A stretch of 56,264 nt of DNA, from the NCBI GenBank assembly GCA_021463195.1, contig JAJTXZ010000024.1:1-56264 (forward strand). Reading direction: 5' to 3'. Positions 1 through 8,454 of this stretch are shown here, in pieces. Within the stretch, counting starts at the first letter, position 1. Every line of letters begins with the position of its first letter. This DNA comes from Anaerolineae bacterium. Its GTDB lineage: Bacteria; Chloroflexota; Anaerolineae; UBA4142; SHND01. The notes beneath the pieces are model-generated. The model worked only from the letters and a program-made list of their open reading frames with translations. It made no database searches and was not told the origin of the DNA. The translations under genes and the position numbers were made by a program.

Positions 1-87
1 TTACCCGGCTTTCCAGACCCCAAGGGTTTTCGAAAACCCTTGGGGTCTGGAAAGCCGCTACGTTTTCGAGATATGGATAATCACTAG
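1..87. repeat. MITE-like palindromic element, copy 1 (left end cut by the window)
   Basis: A perfect 48-bp palindrome spans 8-55, centred on TTCGAA. It is followed by the asymmetric arm containing GTTTTCGAGATATGG and ends in GGATAATCACTAG. The left terminal repeat is cut by the window edge. The element ends five bases before the stop codon of the leftward potA-like gene, so the palindrome could also act as its transcription terminator. The same element recurs near 1791, 17360 and 37658. Confidence 0.8.
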
Positions 88-91
88 AAAA

Positions 92-1189
92 TTACCCGGT
101 CAAAATTCGCGCATTCTCTGGAGACCAGTACGCGTACACCTCGTCGTTTGCTTTCAAGTCGCTTGTCGCGTCGGCGCGTCCCGCGTTGTTTTCGCGTACA
201 GTGAACAGCACGCGCTCGCCCAGCCGCACTTGATACGCCGTCGTCGAACCTGTGTACACCAAATTTTCAATTCGGCCGCGAAATTGATTGGGCATTCCTT
301 CAAACGGCTCGCGCACCAACAAAATCCGTTCGGGACGCACCGCCACAAATACTTGCGCGCCAACGCTGAGCGGCTTGTCACTGCTCGCCTGAACGTTCGC
401 CAAACCTTCCGTCTCCACGTTCACGCGCTGCCCCTCTTGCGCTTTGACCCGCGCATTCAAAAAATTCGATTCGCCGATAAAATCCGCGACAAATTTCGAC
501 GCCGGGCGTTCGTAAATCGCTTCGGGCTTGTCGAGCTGCAACACTTTGCCCGCGTTCATTACGGCAATATAGTCGCTCATCGTCAACGCTTCTTCTTGGT
601 CGTGCGTGACGTAAATGAACGTGATGCCCACCTGCGTTTGCAGCGTTTTTAATTCCAACTGCATCTGCTTGCGCAGTTTCAAATCCAACGCGCCGAGCGG
701 TTCGTCGAGCAACAACACTTGCGGACGATTCACCAACGCGCGCGCCAACGCGACGCGCTGCTGCTGCCCGCCCGACATTTGTTTCGGAAACGATTTCTCG
801 CGTCCCGTCAAGCGCACCATCGCCAACGCTTCGAGCGTGCGCTGACCGAGCTCCGCCGCCGGTGTCTTTTTTTGTTTCAAACCATACGCGACATTATCGT
901 ACACCGTCATGTGCGGAAAGAGCGCGTAATGTTGAAACACCGTATTGACGTTGCGCTTGTAGGGCGGCAGTCCTTCGACATTCGCGCCCGCAATCCGAAT
1001 CTCGCCTTGGGTGGGGTCCTCAAAACCCGCAATCATGCGCAGCGTCGTCGTCTTGCCGCAGCCCGACGGTCCAAGAAACGAATAAAATTTGCCGCGTTCG
1101 ATACGCAGCGTCAAATCGTCAACCGCTTTGGTGTCACCAAATTGTTTCGTGACGTTTAGAATTTCGACATCGTATTGAGAATCAGGCAT
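92..1189 (-). CDS. potA: Spermidine/putrescine-type ABC transporter ATP-binding protein (PotA-like)
   Basis: This is the cytoplasmic ATPase of an ABC importer, most like PotA of the polyamine system. Visible features: Walker A GPSGCGKTT (residues 40-48), Q-loop in VFQHYALFP, signature SGGQQQR (139-145), Walker B LLLDEP (159-164), H-loop YVTHDQEEA, and a C-terminal TOBE-like region with VRPERI. Its 365-aa length is usual for CUT1/polyamine ATPases. It starts 7 bp after the stop of the PRC-barrel gene, and the GAGGG ribosome site overlaps that stop, so the two are co-transcribed. Permease and binding-protein genes are not in the window; as the gene reads leftwards they may lie off the edge. Substrate is inferred from family resemblance, and other CUT1 substrates remain possible. 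Confidence 0.85.
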   Translation of the reverse strand: MPDSQYDVEILNVTKQFGDTKAVDDLTLRIERGKFYSFLGPSGCGKTTTLRMIAGFEDPTQGEIRIAGANVEGLPPYKRNVNTVFQHYALFPHMTVYDNVAYGLKQKKTPAAELGQRTLEALAMVRLTGREKSFPKQMSGGQQQRVALARALVNRPQVLLLDEPLGALDLKLRKQMQLELKTLQTQVGITFIYVTHDQEEALTMSDYIAVMNAGKVLQLDKPEAIYERPASKFVADFIGESNFLNARVKAQEGQRVNVETEGLANVQASSDKPLSVGAQVFVAVRPERILLVREPFEGMPNQFRGRIENLVYTGSTTAYQVRLGERVLFTVRENNAGRADATSDLKANDEVYAYWSPENARILTG

Positions 1190-1196
1190 TACACCC

Positions 1197-1721
1197 TCAC
1201 TCGCCGGTGATTTCAGTCGGGACCTCTGCCGTTTCGGCTTGCGCCATATTAACCGTCATTGCCGCCGTTTTGCTGCCAAGCGTCGTAAACGCGGACCGCG
1301 CAATCGCTTTGCGTTCCGCCAATGTGCCTTTGACTTGGATTTTGCTCAAAGTAAAACCAAGCACATCGCCATCATTGTCAAAGATAACATCCTCAACCGC
1401 GCCAATGTGAGTGCCGCCTTCGCTCACAATTTCGCGTCCACGCAGATCGCTCAACAAAAGAAAGGTCGCGTTGTCGGGAATATTTTCCGGCGCGACCGCC
1501 GCATTCGGCTCTTTGACGAGCCACGCGTCAATCCCCATCAACTGAATCGCATCGCGCGCGACCGCCGAACTTTTACGATTGATGATGCCTTCGCTGCCCA
1601 GAAACGCGGCAGCCACTTTTTTCAGCGGCTCATCCAAATACAAATCTTTGATACGGCCGATTTCTTTGCCGTCGGTCAAACTGATGAGCGCTTTATTTTG
1701 GGTTTGTTTACCTGTGAGCAT
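1197..1721 (-). CDS. PRC-barrel domain protein
   Basis: About 174 aa with two PRC-barrel-like halves: residues ~1-65 contain KALISLTDGKEIGRIKDLYLD and ~85-150 contain GREIVSEGGTHIGAVEDVIFD. PRC barrels are small beta-barrel modules found in RimM, photosynthetic reaction-centre H subunits and stress proteins; the precise role here is unknown. The start at 1721 is chosen because AGAGGAGA lies about 5 nt upstream; an in-frame ATG at 1739 is upstream of that site and less likely. No signal peptide or membrane segment is seen. It is the first gene of a two-gene unit with the potA-like gene. Confidence 0.8.
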   Translation of the reverse strand: MLTGKQTQNKALISLTDGKEIGRIKDLYLDEPLKKVAAAFLGSEGIINRKSSAVARDAIQLMGIDAWLVKEPNAAVAPENIPDNATFLLLSDLRGREIVSEGGTHIGAVEDVIFDNDGDVLGFTLSKIQVKGTLAERKAIARSAFTTLGSKTAAMTVNMAQAETAEVPTEITGE

Positions 1722-1782
1722 GATTTTTCTCCTCTGCATAGAATAGAGCGATTATACGATAAAATCGTTAATTCGCGCACAC

Positions 1783-1892
1783 GAATTTTTCTGATGATTA
1801 TCCACATCTCGAAAACGCAGCAGGTTTCCAGACCCTAAAGGTTTTCGAAAATCCTTGGGGTCTGGAAATCCGAATAATCATTAGGAATTTTT
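1783..1892. mobile_element. MITE-like palindromic element, copy 2, with 8-bp target duplication
   Basis: The element proper is 1791-1884 (94 bp), bounded by CTGATGATTATCC and GAATAATCATTAG, which are inverted repeats matching at 11 of 13 positions. Its core is an imperfect palindrome (about 1822-1870) around TTTTCGAAAA. It is flanked by identical 8-bp direct repeats GAATTTTT at 1783-1790 and 1885-1892, the footprint expected from transposition. Orientation is opposite to copies 1 and 3. Confidence 0.8.
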
Positions 1893-1895
1893 TCG

Positions 1896-3242
1896 TCAAG
1901 CCAAAAGCGTCGCGACCGCTTCGCCAAACACCAACGTATGATAATTCACATCGCTCAACGTCGTCGCGGGCGACATCAATGCCATGTTGTGAAACGGCGT
2001 CATCAAAATTCCGCGATTCAGCGCGAACAAGTGCATGTATTGTTCCAATGCTTCGTCGTGCGCCGCCGCAGCTTGACCGCCATTGCGTGGCGGTTGCGAC
2101 ATGAAACGATACTCTGCGCGCGCGCCCAACTGCGTCACATGCCAAGATAATTGGAATTCCTCGATCACACCCGCGACGCCGCGCGCCCACTTTTCCGCAA
2201 GCGGGATCATCCGCGCGAACGCGTCGGCGGTCAAAACATTTTCCAATGTCGCGCGCATCGCCGCAACCGAAAGCGCATTCCCCGCAAGCGTGCCGCCAAT
2301 GCCGCCAACGTCAATGTAATCCGCGTTCTCGCGCGTAAACATTCTTTCCGCGACATTTTTCGTCACGCCGAACGCGCCCGCCGGCATTCCGCCTGCAATC
2401 GCTTTGCCAATGGTGAGAATGTCGGGCTGCAAGTCATACGCGCGCGTGTAACCGCCTTCGCCCGCGCAAAACGTATGCGTCTCGTCAATCACCAACAACG
2501 TGTCCGTCGCGCGCGTCAATTCGCGCAGCGCGGCATGATACCCTTCATCGGGCAAAACAATGCCAATGTTCGTCAGCGCCGGTTCGAGCAGCACGCACGC
2601 GACATCGCGCGGCGCAAGCGCGCGTTCCAGCGCGTTTAGATCATTGAACTCGATCACTTTGGTTGTGACGGTTGGGTCAACGGGCGGACCCACATTTCCT
2701 TCGCGCGCGCCTGCCACGCCATCATGCAGCGCAATCAACGTTTCGTCCACGCTGCCGTGATAGCAATAATTCATCACCAAAATTTTGGGGCGCTGCGTGA
2801 TTTCGCGCGCGATGCGAATGACGAAACGATTCGCGTCCGTCGCCGTCAACGTGAACTGCCAAAAGTCCAGACCGAAACGCCGCGTCAATTCATTGCCAAC
2901 CCAAAGCGCGTCTTCAGTGGGCAGCATCGCCGTAATGCCGCGCGCCCCTTGCCGTGCCAGCGCATCTGCCGTTGCTTGCGGCGAATGACCGGGCATCGCG
3001 CCCGTGTCGCCCAGACAAAAATCAATGTACGAAATGTCGTCCACATCAACGACGCGCGCGCCCTTTGCCTCGCGCATGAAAACAGGAAAGCCGCCCGCCC
3101 ATTTCATCATCCACGTCATTGGCACGCCGCCGAGAAGCGACGCTTGCGCGCGGGCATAGAGTTCGTACGAACGCGGATGTTGGGCGCGAAAGAGTTCGCG
3201 CTCATGTTCGAGGAGATGCGAGAGTTGATGACGGTCAATCAT
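1896..3242 (-). CDS. Class III PLP-dependent aminotransferase (glutamate-1-semialdehyde aminomutase-like)
   Basis: A 448-aa fold-type I PLP enzyme. The PLP lysine is K280 in ILTIGKAIAGGMPAGAFG, the cofactor-nitrogen aspartate is D253 in VIDETHTF, and a glycine-rich GGIGGTLAGNALS segment follows. GHSP near residue 85 and NYCYHGSVDE near 160 match the HemL/aspartate aminotransferase-like branch. HemL itself usually has a shorter N-terminus and a FGTTLSGNP-type motif, so a transaminase of an omega-amino or beta-amino acid is equally possible. Transcribed alone, leftward; the MITE-like copy 2 lies just after its stop. Confidence 0.75.
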   Translation of the reverse strand: MIDRHQLSHLLEHERELFRAQHPRSYELYARAQASLLGGVPMTWMMKWAGGFPVFMREAKGARVVDVDDISYIDFCLGDTGAMPGHSPQATADALARQGARGITAMLPTEDALWVGNELTRRFGLDFWQFTLTATDANRFVIRIAREITQRPKILVMNYCYHGSVDETLIALHDGVAGAREGNVGPPVDPTVTTKVIEFNDLNALERALAPRDVACVLLEPALTNIGIVLPDEGYHAALRELTRATDTLLVIDETHTFCAGEGGYTRAYDLQPDILTIGKAIAGGMPAGAFGVTKNVAERMFTRENADYIDVGGIGGTLAGNALSVAAMRATLENVLTADAFARMIPLAEKWARGVAGVIEEFQLSWHVTQLGARAEYRFMSQPPRNGGQAAAAHDEALEQYMHLFALNRGILMTPFHNMALMSPATTLSDVNYHTLVFGEAVATLLA

Positions 3243-3274
3243 TCGCTTCGTGGGGATCCTTGATGAATTAATTA

Positions 3275-3356
3275 CTCACGTTACGCACGTGCGCTAAAAA
3301 ATAGCGCGCAAACGTGCGGCAAATTTGAAATTTGCCCTACCACTGCGTAACATCAG
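3275..3356. repeat. Nested-hairpin intergenic element
   Basis: Imperfect 13-bp inverted repeats (11 of 13 match; inner GTTACGCA / TGCGTAAC at 3280-3287 and 3344-3351) enclose two further palindromes: GCGCTAAAAAATAGCGC (about 3291-3307) and GGCAAATTTGAAATTTGCC (3318-3336). It fills the gap after the leftward hydrolase gene. The 19-bp inner palindrome recurs exactly at 17335-17353. It may act as a terminator or be a small mobile palindrome. Confidence 0.55.
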
Positions 3357-3360
3357 TTAA

Positions 3361-4875
3361 TTATTCTTTTTCCTTGACGCGCGTGAATACGCCCCATCCT
3401 TCATGCGTAAAACTATCGGCGGTCCCATCCGCGCCCAGATTGAATGTGACCAGCGAAGGCGCTTGCGTCGCGCCGGGAAACTGCATTGCGAAGGCGCCAT
3501 TATTCCAATGCGTTAGCGTCGCCGTATATTTTGCGGGGCCGCATTCGACGCGCATAGCTTGGCCGTCCAGTTTGATTTCGCAGCGCCCGTGATAAGCATT
3601 TTCGTACACGCCGACCAGCGCTTCCAATGCGCCGAGAAATTTTCCGGGATTGGTCGGCGCGCTTGGCGGCTGGACGAGTTTTTGGATTTGATTGTTCAAT
3701 TCAAAAATTTCTTTTTCGTCCGCTGACGAATCGGTCCCAACCAGTTGATGCAGATAAAACGCGCGCACCGCCTCGGGAAACACGGTGAGATTGAGATTCG
3801 AGAGGACGACAATGCCCGCGTTCAGGTCCGGCACAAGCACAATCACGGTGCGAACGCCCGCGAGCGCGCCGCCTTTTTCAATCACCTGATGCCCCGCGAA
3901 ATCGTAACTGCCGACGCCAAGCCCGTAATAAAAACCCGTCGCCTCGCTAATCGGCGGCGTTTCACTGAAAGAGAGTTCGGCGACCATGCTGCGTTTGAAC
4001 ATTTCCGCGACGCTCTCGGGTTTCAAAACGGGCGCGCCGTTGTACGTTCCTTTGTTCAAAAGCATCAGCATAAATTTCGACATGTCCGCAGCGGTGGACG
4101 TGCCCGAGCTCGCCGCGCCGGTGGTGTCGAGAACGCTCGGCGCGACCACTTTAATTTTTCCGTCCACGAACGCGTGCGGCGCAAACATATTCGGGTCGTT
4201 CAAACCTTTGACCACTGTGCCCGAACGCGTCATGTCCAACGGCGCGAACAAATTCTTTGCCACCAAATCATTCCACGACATGCCCGCCGCGCGCGCGGCG
4301 ACCTCGCCCGCGGTGAAAAAGCCCATGTTGGAATATTGCGCCACCTCGCGCAAACTGTAACGCGGTTTGAAATAGCGCAAGCGGCGCAAAATTTCCGCGC
4401 GGTCATAACCGAAATTGTCAATCTCATCGCCGCTGAATTCTTGCCAGCCCGTTCGCATCGCCAACAAATCGCGCGTGGTGAGCCAACGCGTCATGTACGG
4501 GTCATAGCCGACGAATTCGGGCAGATAATTGAAAATCGGCGTGTCCAAGTCGAGTTTGCCCGCGTCCACCACCGTTGACGCCGCCGCGCTCGTCAAGGTT
4601 TTGGTCACCGACGCAAGTTGAAAAATCGTGTTCTCGTCCACCTTGTCAGGTTTGTTGATGTCGCGGACGCCATATCCTTTTGCCAAAACGACTTTGCCAT
4701 CCTGCACAACCGCGATGGCGGCGCCTGGCACTTGGTACTCTTTTAGCGCTTTTTCAATGAACGCATCTAAATCGGCAATGTTATCGCGCGTGGGCGCGGC
4801 AGAAATGGAAAGTGTGGACATAAGCATTAACGCGATGAGTGCGCTAACGCATACGACCCAACGCACGACTTGCAT
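3361..4875 (-). CDS. Secreted serine hydrolase, class C beta-lactamase/DD-peptidase family
   Basis: A 504-aa protein with an N-terminal signal peptide (hydrophobic residues ~5-25, cleavage near SAA). The beta-lactamase family motifs are present: nucleophile SxxK as S89-VTK, second motif YSN at 181-183, and third-motif EKGG in QVIEKGGALAG. The extra ~150 residues after the catalytic domain resemble the C-terminal beta domain (DUF3471-like) of EstB/AmpC-type esterases and peptidases. Expected to act outside the membrane on peptides, esters or cell-wall fragments; substrate unknown. AGGAG lies a few bases before the ATG. Monocistronic. Confidence 0.85.
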   Translation of the reverse strand: MQVVRWVVCVSALIALMLMSTLSISAAPTRDNIADLDAFIEKALKEYQVPGAAIAVVQDGKVVLAKGYGVRDINKPDKVDENTIFQLASVTKTLTSAAASTVVDAGKLDLDTPIFNYLPEFVGYDPYMTRWLTTRDLLAMRTGWQEFSGDEIDNFGYDRAEILRRLRYFKPRYSLREVAQYSNMGFFTAGEVAARAAGMSWNDLVAKNLFAPLDMTRSGTVVKGLNDPNMFAPHAFVDGKIKVVAPSVLDTTGAASSGTSTAADMSKFMLMLLNKGTYNGAPVLKPESVAEMFKRSMVAELSFSETPPISEATGFYYGLGVGSYDFAGHQVIEKGGALAGVRTVIVLVPDLNAGIVVLSNLNLTVFPEAVRAFYLHQLVGTDSSADEKEIFELNNQIQKLVQPPSAPTNPGKFLGALEALVGVYENAYHGRCEIKLDGQAMRVECGPAKYTATLTHWNNGAFAMQFPGATQAPSLVTFNLGADGTADSFTHEGWGVFTRVKEKE

Positions 4876-4999
4876 ATTCGTCTCCTAAATGTTTGATGGT
4901 CACGCCCGCACATTCCAAGAATATGGCAACGCGTCCCATCTCTTGAATAACTGCTTGTTTCAGATTGGCGTTCGGTTTTTCAAACCAATCAATGTTCAC
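4844..4999 (-). CDS. Possible small ORF or gene remnant upstream of the serine hydrolase
   Basis: A GTG-initiated frame of 51 codons reads VNIDWFEKPNANLKQAVIQ and continues as a soluble, mixed-charge sequence (…GRVAIFLECAGVTIKHLG) before ending inside the hydrolase signal-peptide region in another frame. Composition looks protein-like, but no ribosome site was seen and the family is not recognised. It could be the 3' remnant of a decayed gene or chance. It fills most of the ~190-bp gap. Confidence 0.25.
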   Translation of the reverse strand: MNIDWFEKPNANLKQAVIQEMGRVAIFLECAGVTIKHLGDEYASRALGRMR

Positions 5000-5065
5000 A
5001 TCCAAAATATTTTGTATTGGATGTCGACCACATGAAATCTTTACATTTCAAAAATTTGTGATGCG

Positions 5066-5290
5066 CTATTTGCGTTTTTCAGATGGCTTGAACTTTAAGC
5101 CCCGCGCCTTCATTTCTGCTTTTATTGTGGCCAACGCTTTTGGTCCCATGCCGTGTAAATTCGACAAATCGGCTTCCGTAATTTTCGTGAGTTGCTTGAG
5201 ACGCGTGTACCCCGCGTGGGTGAGCGCGCGGCGCGCAGGCGCGCCCGGCACAAAATCAAATTCGTTCTTTGCTTGTTTTTGGTCTGCCAT
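5066..5290 (-). CDS. Helix-hairpin-helix domain small protein
   Basis: About 74 aa. Residues ~20-65 (RRALTHAGYTRLKQLTKIT, then DLSNLHGMGPKALATIKAEM) match a helix-hairpin-helix with the HGMGPKA hairpin, as in the RNA polymerase alpha C-terminal domain and in many small DNA-binding proteins of this type. It ends in a basic tail KFKPSEKRK. The start at 5290 is preferred because GGAG lies 8 nt upstream; an ATG two codons earlier is too close. It is the last gene of the aminotransferase-DUF1801-VOC operon, 30 bp after the VOC gene. Nucleic-acid binding is likely. Confidence 0.75.
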   Translation of the reverse strand: MADQKQAKNEFDFVPGAPARRALTHAGYTRLKQLTKITEADLSNLHGMGPKALATIKAEMKARGLKFKPSEKRK

Positions 5291-5320
5291 GTTCATGCTC
5301 CGTTCAAACCGAATCCGCTC

Positions 5321-6028
5321 TTAGTTGAGTGTATCAAGCAAAGGAAATTCACGATGCAAGTTACACCGTTGTGTTTTCGTCAAACGCATCGTTTGAAATT
5401 GTGCATAGAGTTGATTGGCGCGCGGGGTATCGTCCGACGCAACGGCTAAATCAATGCGCGCGGCGAGCGCACGCGCATAGTCCGCTGATGTAGTATCTTT
5501 TTCGCGCGCCAACGCATTGTCGAGCGCACGCGCGGCGGCGGCATCATCGTTTTTGAAATCGCGCAAACGCGTGGCAACAGCAACTGCGCGTTGGATGGAT
5601 GAGAGTCCCGCTTTTTTGTATTCCTCTGCGGCTTGTTCGTCTTCCGCCCCGCGCTTGATAAAGATGACGGAATTTCCCGCGACATCGGTCAACGTGAAAC
5701 GCGTTTGCCCGGGTCTCATGCGAGAGATACGCGGAAAGCCCTGCCCCGGCACTCGACCCAAATGGGTGCGCAATCGTTCTGTAAATTTCTGGTGAAGTTG
5801 TTCCACTTCCGTAACAATCACGAGGCAGGTGCTGAAATTGTCGTGCGGTGAGAGTTGCTTGAGACCGAAAAAGTGAATATCAAAATCGCCAAAATGGGCT
5901 GCCGCGTAGGGATTCGGAGATTGTTGCTTGTACGTCACGCGAAATCCCATCGCTTGCCAAAAATCAACTGTTGCATCCAGCGATTCGCACGGCAAACACG
6001 GAATGGTAGTCGAGGTTTTTTGGCTCAT
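5321..6028 (-). CDS. VOC (glyoxalase/bleomycin-resistance) family protein with C-terminal extension
   Basis: Residues ~1-125 form a VOC fold: TIPCLPCESLDATVDFWQAMGF is the typical first strand-helix, and FTLTDVAGNSVIFI the last strand with the D-x-x-G-N motif of the bleomycin-resistance group. A helical, alanine-rich extension of ~100 residues follows (AVAVATRLRDFKNDDAAAARA…), resembling an alpha-solenoid. Family members bind bleomycin-like ligands or catalyse glyoxalase or dioxygenase chemistry; metal ligands cannot be assigned confidently here. It begins 12 bp after the upstream DUF1801 gene with no clear ribosome site, suggesting dependence on the operon. Confidence 0.75.
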   Translation of the reverse strand: MSQKTSTTIPCLPCESLDATVDFWQAMGFRVTYKQQSPNPYAAAHFGDFDIHFFGLKQLSPHDNFSTCLVIVTEVEQLHQKFTERLRTHLGRVPGQGFPRISRMRPGQTRFTLTDVAGNSVIFIKRGAEDEQAAEEYKKAGLSSIQRAVAVATRLRDFKNDDAAAARALDNALAREKDTTSADYARALAARIDLAVASDDTPRANQLYAQFQTMRLTKTQRCNLHREFPLLDTLN

Positions 6029-6040
6029 TGACTATTTTTT

Positions 6041-6502
6041 CTAATGCGCTTTCTGGACGTCCAGCGCTGCGATTTTCTTTGCGCGCTGGGTCGCATTCGC
6101 GATCAACTTTTTCAACGTGCGCTTGTCCACATCGTCGAGGCGCTTGATGTACAAGCATACCTTTCCGAGCGAGTGCTTGCCCAAGGATTGAAGCAATTCA
6201 GAATCTTGTTCCCAGCCGCCCCACGCATAGAGCGTAAGATTCTGTTTGCGCGGGGAAAAACCGATGAGCGCGGAATCCCCCTCACGTCCGCTCGCATACA
6301 CATAATGAAAATCAACAAAGCCGACCATGTTGCCGCCCCACATTTTGGGTTCCGCTTTCGTCGCCTTTTGCATCATGTCGAGAATCTCGTACGCATCCGC
6401 GCGTTTTTTTTCATCCGCGACCCTGTCGAGGAATTGTGTCACACTTGCGCCCGTCGGTTTAGTTTTGTTTGCCGCCATTTGTGCGCGCCCCTTTTTCGTC
6501 AT
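6041..6502 (-). CDS. DUF1801 family protein (second of a tandem pair)
   Basis: About 153 aa. The body (ASVTQFLDRVADEKKRADAY … MWGGNMVGFVDFHYVYASGREGD … IGFSPRKQNLTLY … LYIKRLDDVDKRTLKKLI) matches DUF1801, a small alpha/beta family of unknown biochemistry. The ATG at 6502 overlaps the stop of the upstream paralogue as ATGA, indicating translational coupling; an internal ATG at MAANKTKP is an alternative start. It arose by tandem duplication, since the neighbouring gene shares the same motifs throughout. Confidence 0.8.
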   Translation of the reverse strand: MTKKGRAQMAANKTKPTGASVTQFLDRVADEKKRADAYEILDMMQKATKAEPKMWGGNMVGFVDFHYVYASGREGDSALIGFSPRKQNLTLYAWGGWEQDSELLQSLGKHSLGKVCLYIKRLDDVDKRTLKKLIANATQRAKKIAALDVQKAH

Positions 6503-6957
6503 GCTTTTTTGGGTTTTGTTTTTTTCGCGTTCACCGCGGCTTGTTTTTTTGTTTCCTTTACAGATTGCGCGATCATTTTGCGGAGCGTGGGCAAATCTAC
6601 ATCATCCAGCTTCTTGATATACAAACAGCCGACACCGAGCGTGTATTTGCCCAAACTCTTGATTTCAGGATATTTTTCCCAACCACCGCTCATTCCGTAC
6701 ACCGTGAGATTTGCTTTGCGCGGCGAAAAGCCCGTGATGAACCAATCGCCTTCGCGCCCGGTGCGTTCAGAGATGTAGTGATAATCTCCGAAACCGACGA
6801 TTGTGCCGCCCCAGAGCTTCGGCTCCAGCTTGGTCACTTTTTTTATCATCTCCAAAAGCGTGTACGCATCGGCGCGTTTTTTCTCGTCTGCAATGCCGTC
6901 GAGAAATTTTGTGACGCTCGCGTCAGTTTTTTTGGTTTTGAGTTCTGCGGTTGCCAT
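6499..6957 (-). CDS. DUF1801 family protein (first of a tandem pair)
   Basis: A 152-aa paralogue of the next gene, with the same landmarks (ASVTKFLDGIADEKKRADAY, KLWGGTIVGFGDYHY, ITGFSPRKANLTVY, CLYIKKLDDVDLPTLRKMI) and a lysine-rich C-terminal tail KKTKPKKA. Its ribosome site AGGAGG lies inside the last codons of the upstream aminotransferase gene, whose stop is three bases before this ATG. DUF1801 function is unknown; coupling to an aminotransferase does not by itself define it. Confidence 0.8.
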   Translation of the reverse strand: MATAELKTKKTDASVTKFLDGIADEKKRADAYTLLEMIKKVTKLEPKLWGGTIVGFGDYHYISERTGREGDWFITGFSPRKANLTVYGMSGGWEKYPEIKSLGKYTLGVGCLYIKKLDDVDLPTLRKMIAQSVKETKKQAAVNAKKTKPKKA

Positions 6958-6959
6958 CT

Positions 6960-8240
6960 TTAACCTCCTGCTTGCTTGACCGCGTTTCGAAACACCCCCA
7001 ACGCGTCGCCGATTTGCGCCTCATTCACAATCAACGGCGGAATCCAACGAATCACATTGTCGTACGGTCCGCACGTGAGCAGCATCAAATTGCCGTCGTC
7101 CATACATTTTTGCCGCACCGCGTTCGCGATTTTTTTCGACTCATGCCAATCGCCCGACGGATGCGTAAATTCTGTTGCCGCCATCAAGCCGAGCCCGCGC
7201 ACATCGCCGATGATTGGAAATTCCTCTTGAATATCTTTTAGTCCGCCGAGCAGCACGGGTCTCATTTGCGCCGCGTTCTCTATCATCGCTTCGTCTTTCA
7301 TCGCGCGAATCGTCGCCGCGCCCGCCGCGCACGCGACCGCATTGCCGCCATAGGTGCCGCCGTGCGAACCGGGGGGCCATTTCGCCATGATGTCTTTGCG
7401 CGCGGCAATTCCCGAAAGTGGAAATCCGGATGCGAGACCTTTTGCCATCACCATAATATCGGGCGTCACGTCCCAATGTTGATGTCCGAACCATTTGCCC
7501 GTGCGTCCGAAACCGCTTTGCACTTCGTCGGCAATCAATAGGATGCCGTGCTTGTCTGCCAGCGCGCGTAATCCTTGCAAAAATCCATCGGGCGGGACGA
7601 GATAGCCGCCTTCGCCCATCACCGGTTCAATCAAAATGCCCGCGACTTGATCGGGCGACGTTTGCGTCTCAAACATGTATTCCAACTCATTCAAACAAAA
7701 TTGCGCGGCTTGTTCGGGAGACATTCCCATTCGATAAGCGTAAGGATAAGGAGCGATATGAATGCCCGATGCGAGCGGCGCGTAGCGCGAACGATATGCG
7801 GCTTTGGACGAGGTAAGCGCCATCGTCGCGTTGGTGCGCCCGTGAAAACTGCCGACGAATGAAATTATGTTTGGGCGGCCCGTCGCGGCGCGCGCAAGTT
7901 TGACGCTCGCTTCAATCGCCTCTGCGCCGGAATTGGAAAAGAAAAATGTGTCGAGCGCTACGGGGACGACAGTGAGTAATTGCTCCACAAGTTCGAGCAT
8001 CGGTTTGTGATAGACGATGTTCGCTTGCCCGTGAATCAATTTGCCAACCTGCGCTTGCGCGGCGGCGACGACTTGAGGATGGCAGTGTCCGGTATTCGTG
8101 ACGCCGATGCCGCAGGTGAAATCGAGATAGCGCGCGCCGTCATCGGCGTAAATGTACGCGCCCTCGGCATGGTCAACGAGAATGTTGGAATAACGCGCCC
8201 AGACGGGCGAGAGATGTTCGACAGTATTTGGCAGCATCAT
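6960..8240 (-). CDS. Class III aminotransferase (4-aminobutyrate/acetylornithine type)
   Basis: About 426 aa from the chosen start. Motifs: YLDFTCGIGVTNTGHCHP near the N-terminus, FFSNSGAEAIEASVKLARAA, FHGRTNATMALTSSK, the PLP aspartate in LLIADEVQSGFGRTGKWFGHQ, the PLP lysine in VMAKGLASGFPLSGI, and GGTYGGNAVACAAG. This is typical of GabT/ArgD-like enzymes transferring omega-amino groups to 2-oxoglutarate. The start at 8240 (or 8237, ATGATG) has AGGAG just upstream; the open frame extends further to 8390 but lacks a ribosome site. First gene of a five-gene leftward operon. Confidence 0.85.
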   Translation of the reverse strand: MMLPNTVEHLSPVWARYSNILVDHAEGAYIYADDGARYLDFTCGIGVTNTGHCHPQVVAAAQAQVGKLIHGQANIVYHKPMLELVEQLLTVVPVALDTFFFSNSGAEAIEASVKLARAATGRPNIISFVGSFHGRTNATMALTSSKAAYRSRYAPLASGIHIAPYPYAYRMGMSPEQAAQFCLNELEYMFETQTSPDQVAGILIEPVMGEGGYLVPPDGFLQGLRALADKHGILLIADEVQSGFGRTGKWFGHQHWDVTPDIMVMAKGLASGFPLSGIAARKDIMAKWPPGSHGGTYGGNAVACAAGAATIRAMKDEAMIENAAQMRPVLLGGLKDIQEEFPIIGDVRGLGLMAATEFTHPSGDWHESKKIANAVRQKCMDDGNLMLLTCGPYDNVIRWIPPLIVNEAQIGDALGVFRNAVKQAGG

Positions 8241-8416
8241 CGCTCCTATTTCTATTTTGCGAGTAATTGGATTGGCGTGGATACGCAAGCCCATTGTTTT
8301 CATCACGTCTTGCGCTGACAGTGAATTCAATTCAATGGCGCGCCGCGCGCGCGGGGCAAAACGATAATAGCACAAGCGATATAAAAACAAAAGAGACGCG
8401 CGTAGCGCAACGCGCT

Positions 8417-8445
8417 TTGATAAGCGTCAACGTTTATGCTAAGAT
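8417..8445 (+). promoter_or_regulatory. Predicted sigma-70 promoter TTGATA-17-TAAGAT
   Basis: TTGATA at 8417-8422 and TAAGAT at 8440-8445 with 17-bp spacing. The expected transcription start, near 8452, is only about three bases before the ATG at 8455, which suggests a nearly leaderless message for the small gene and probably transcription into pepF. Confidence 0.5.
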
Positions 8446-8454
8446 AATGATGCA

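Noticed and set aside
1798-2190. 130-codon minus-strand frame overlapping the class III aminotransferase and MITE-like copy 2
   Set aside because: Arginine-rich shadow of the real gene in another frame; its end is repeat sequence.
4980-5050. Hairpins CATCCAA/TTGGATG and GAAAT/ATTTC as a riboswitch
   Set aside because: Short stems with no resemblance to a known riboswitch and a possible coding frame over part of the region.
8241-8390. N-terminal extension of the GABA-type aminotransferase
   Set aside because: No ribosome site before the upstream start, unlike AGGAG before the 8240/8237 ATG pair; the added 50 residues do not match the family.
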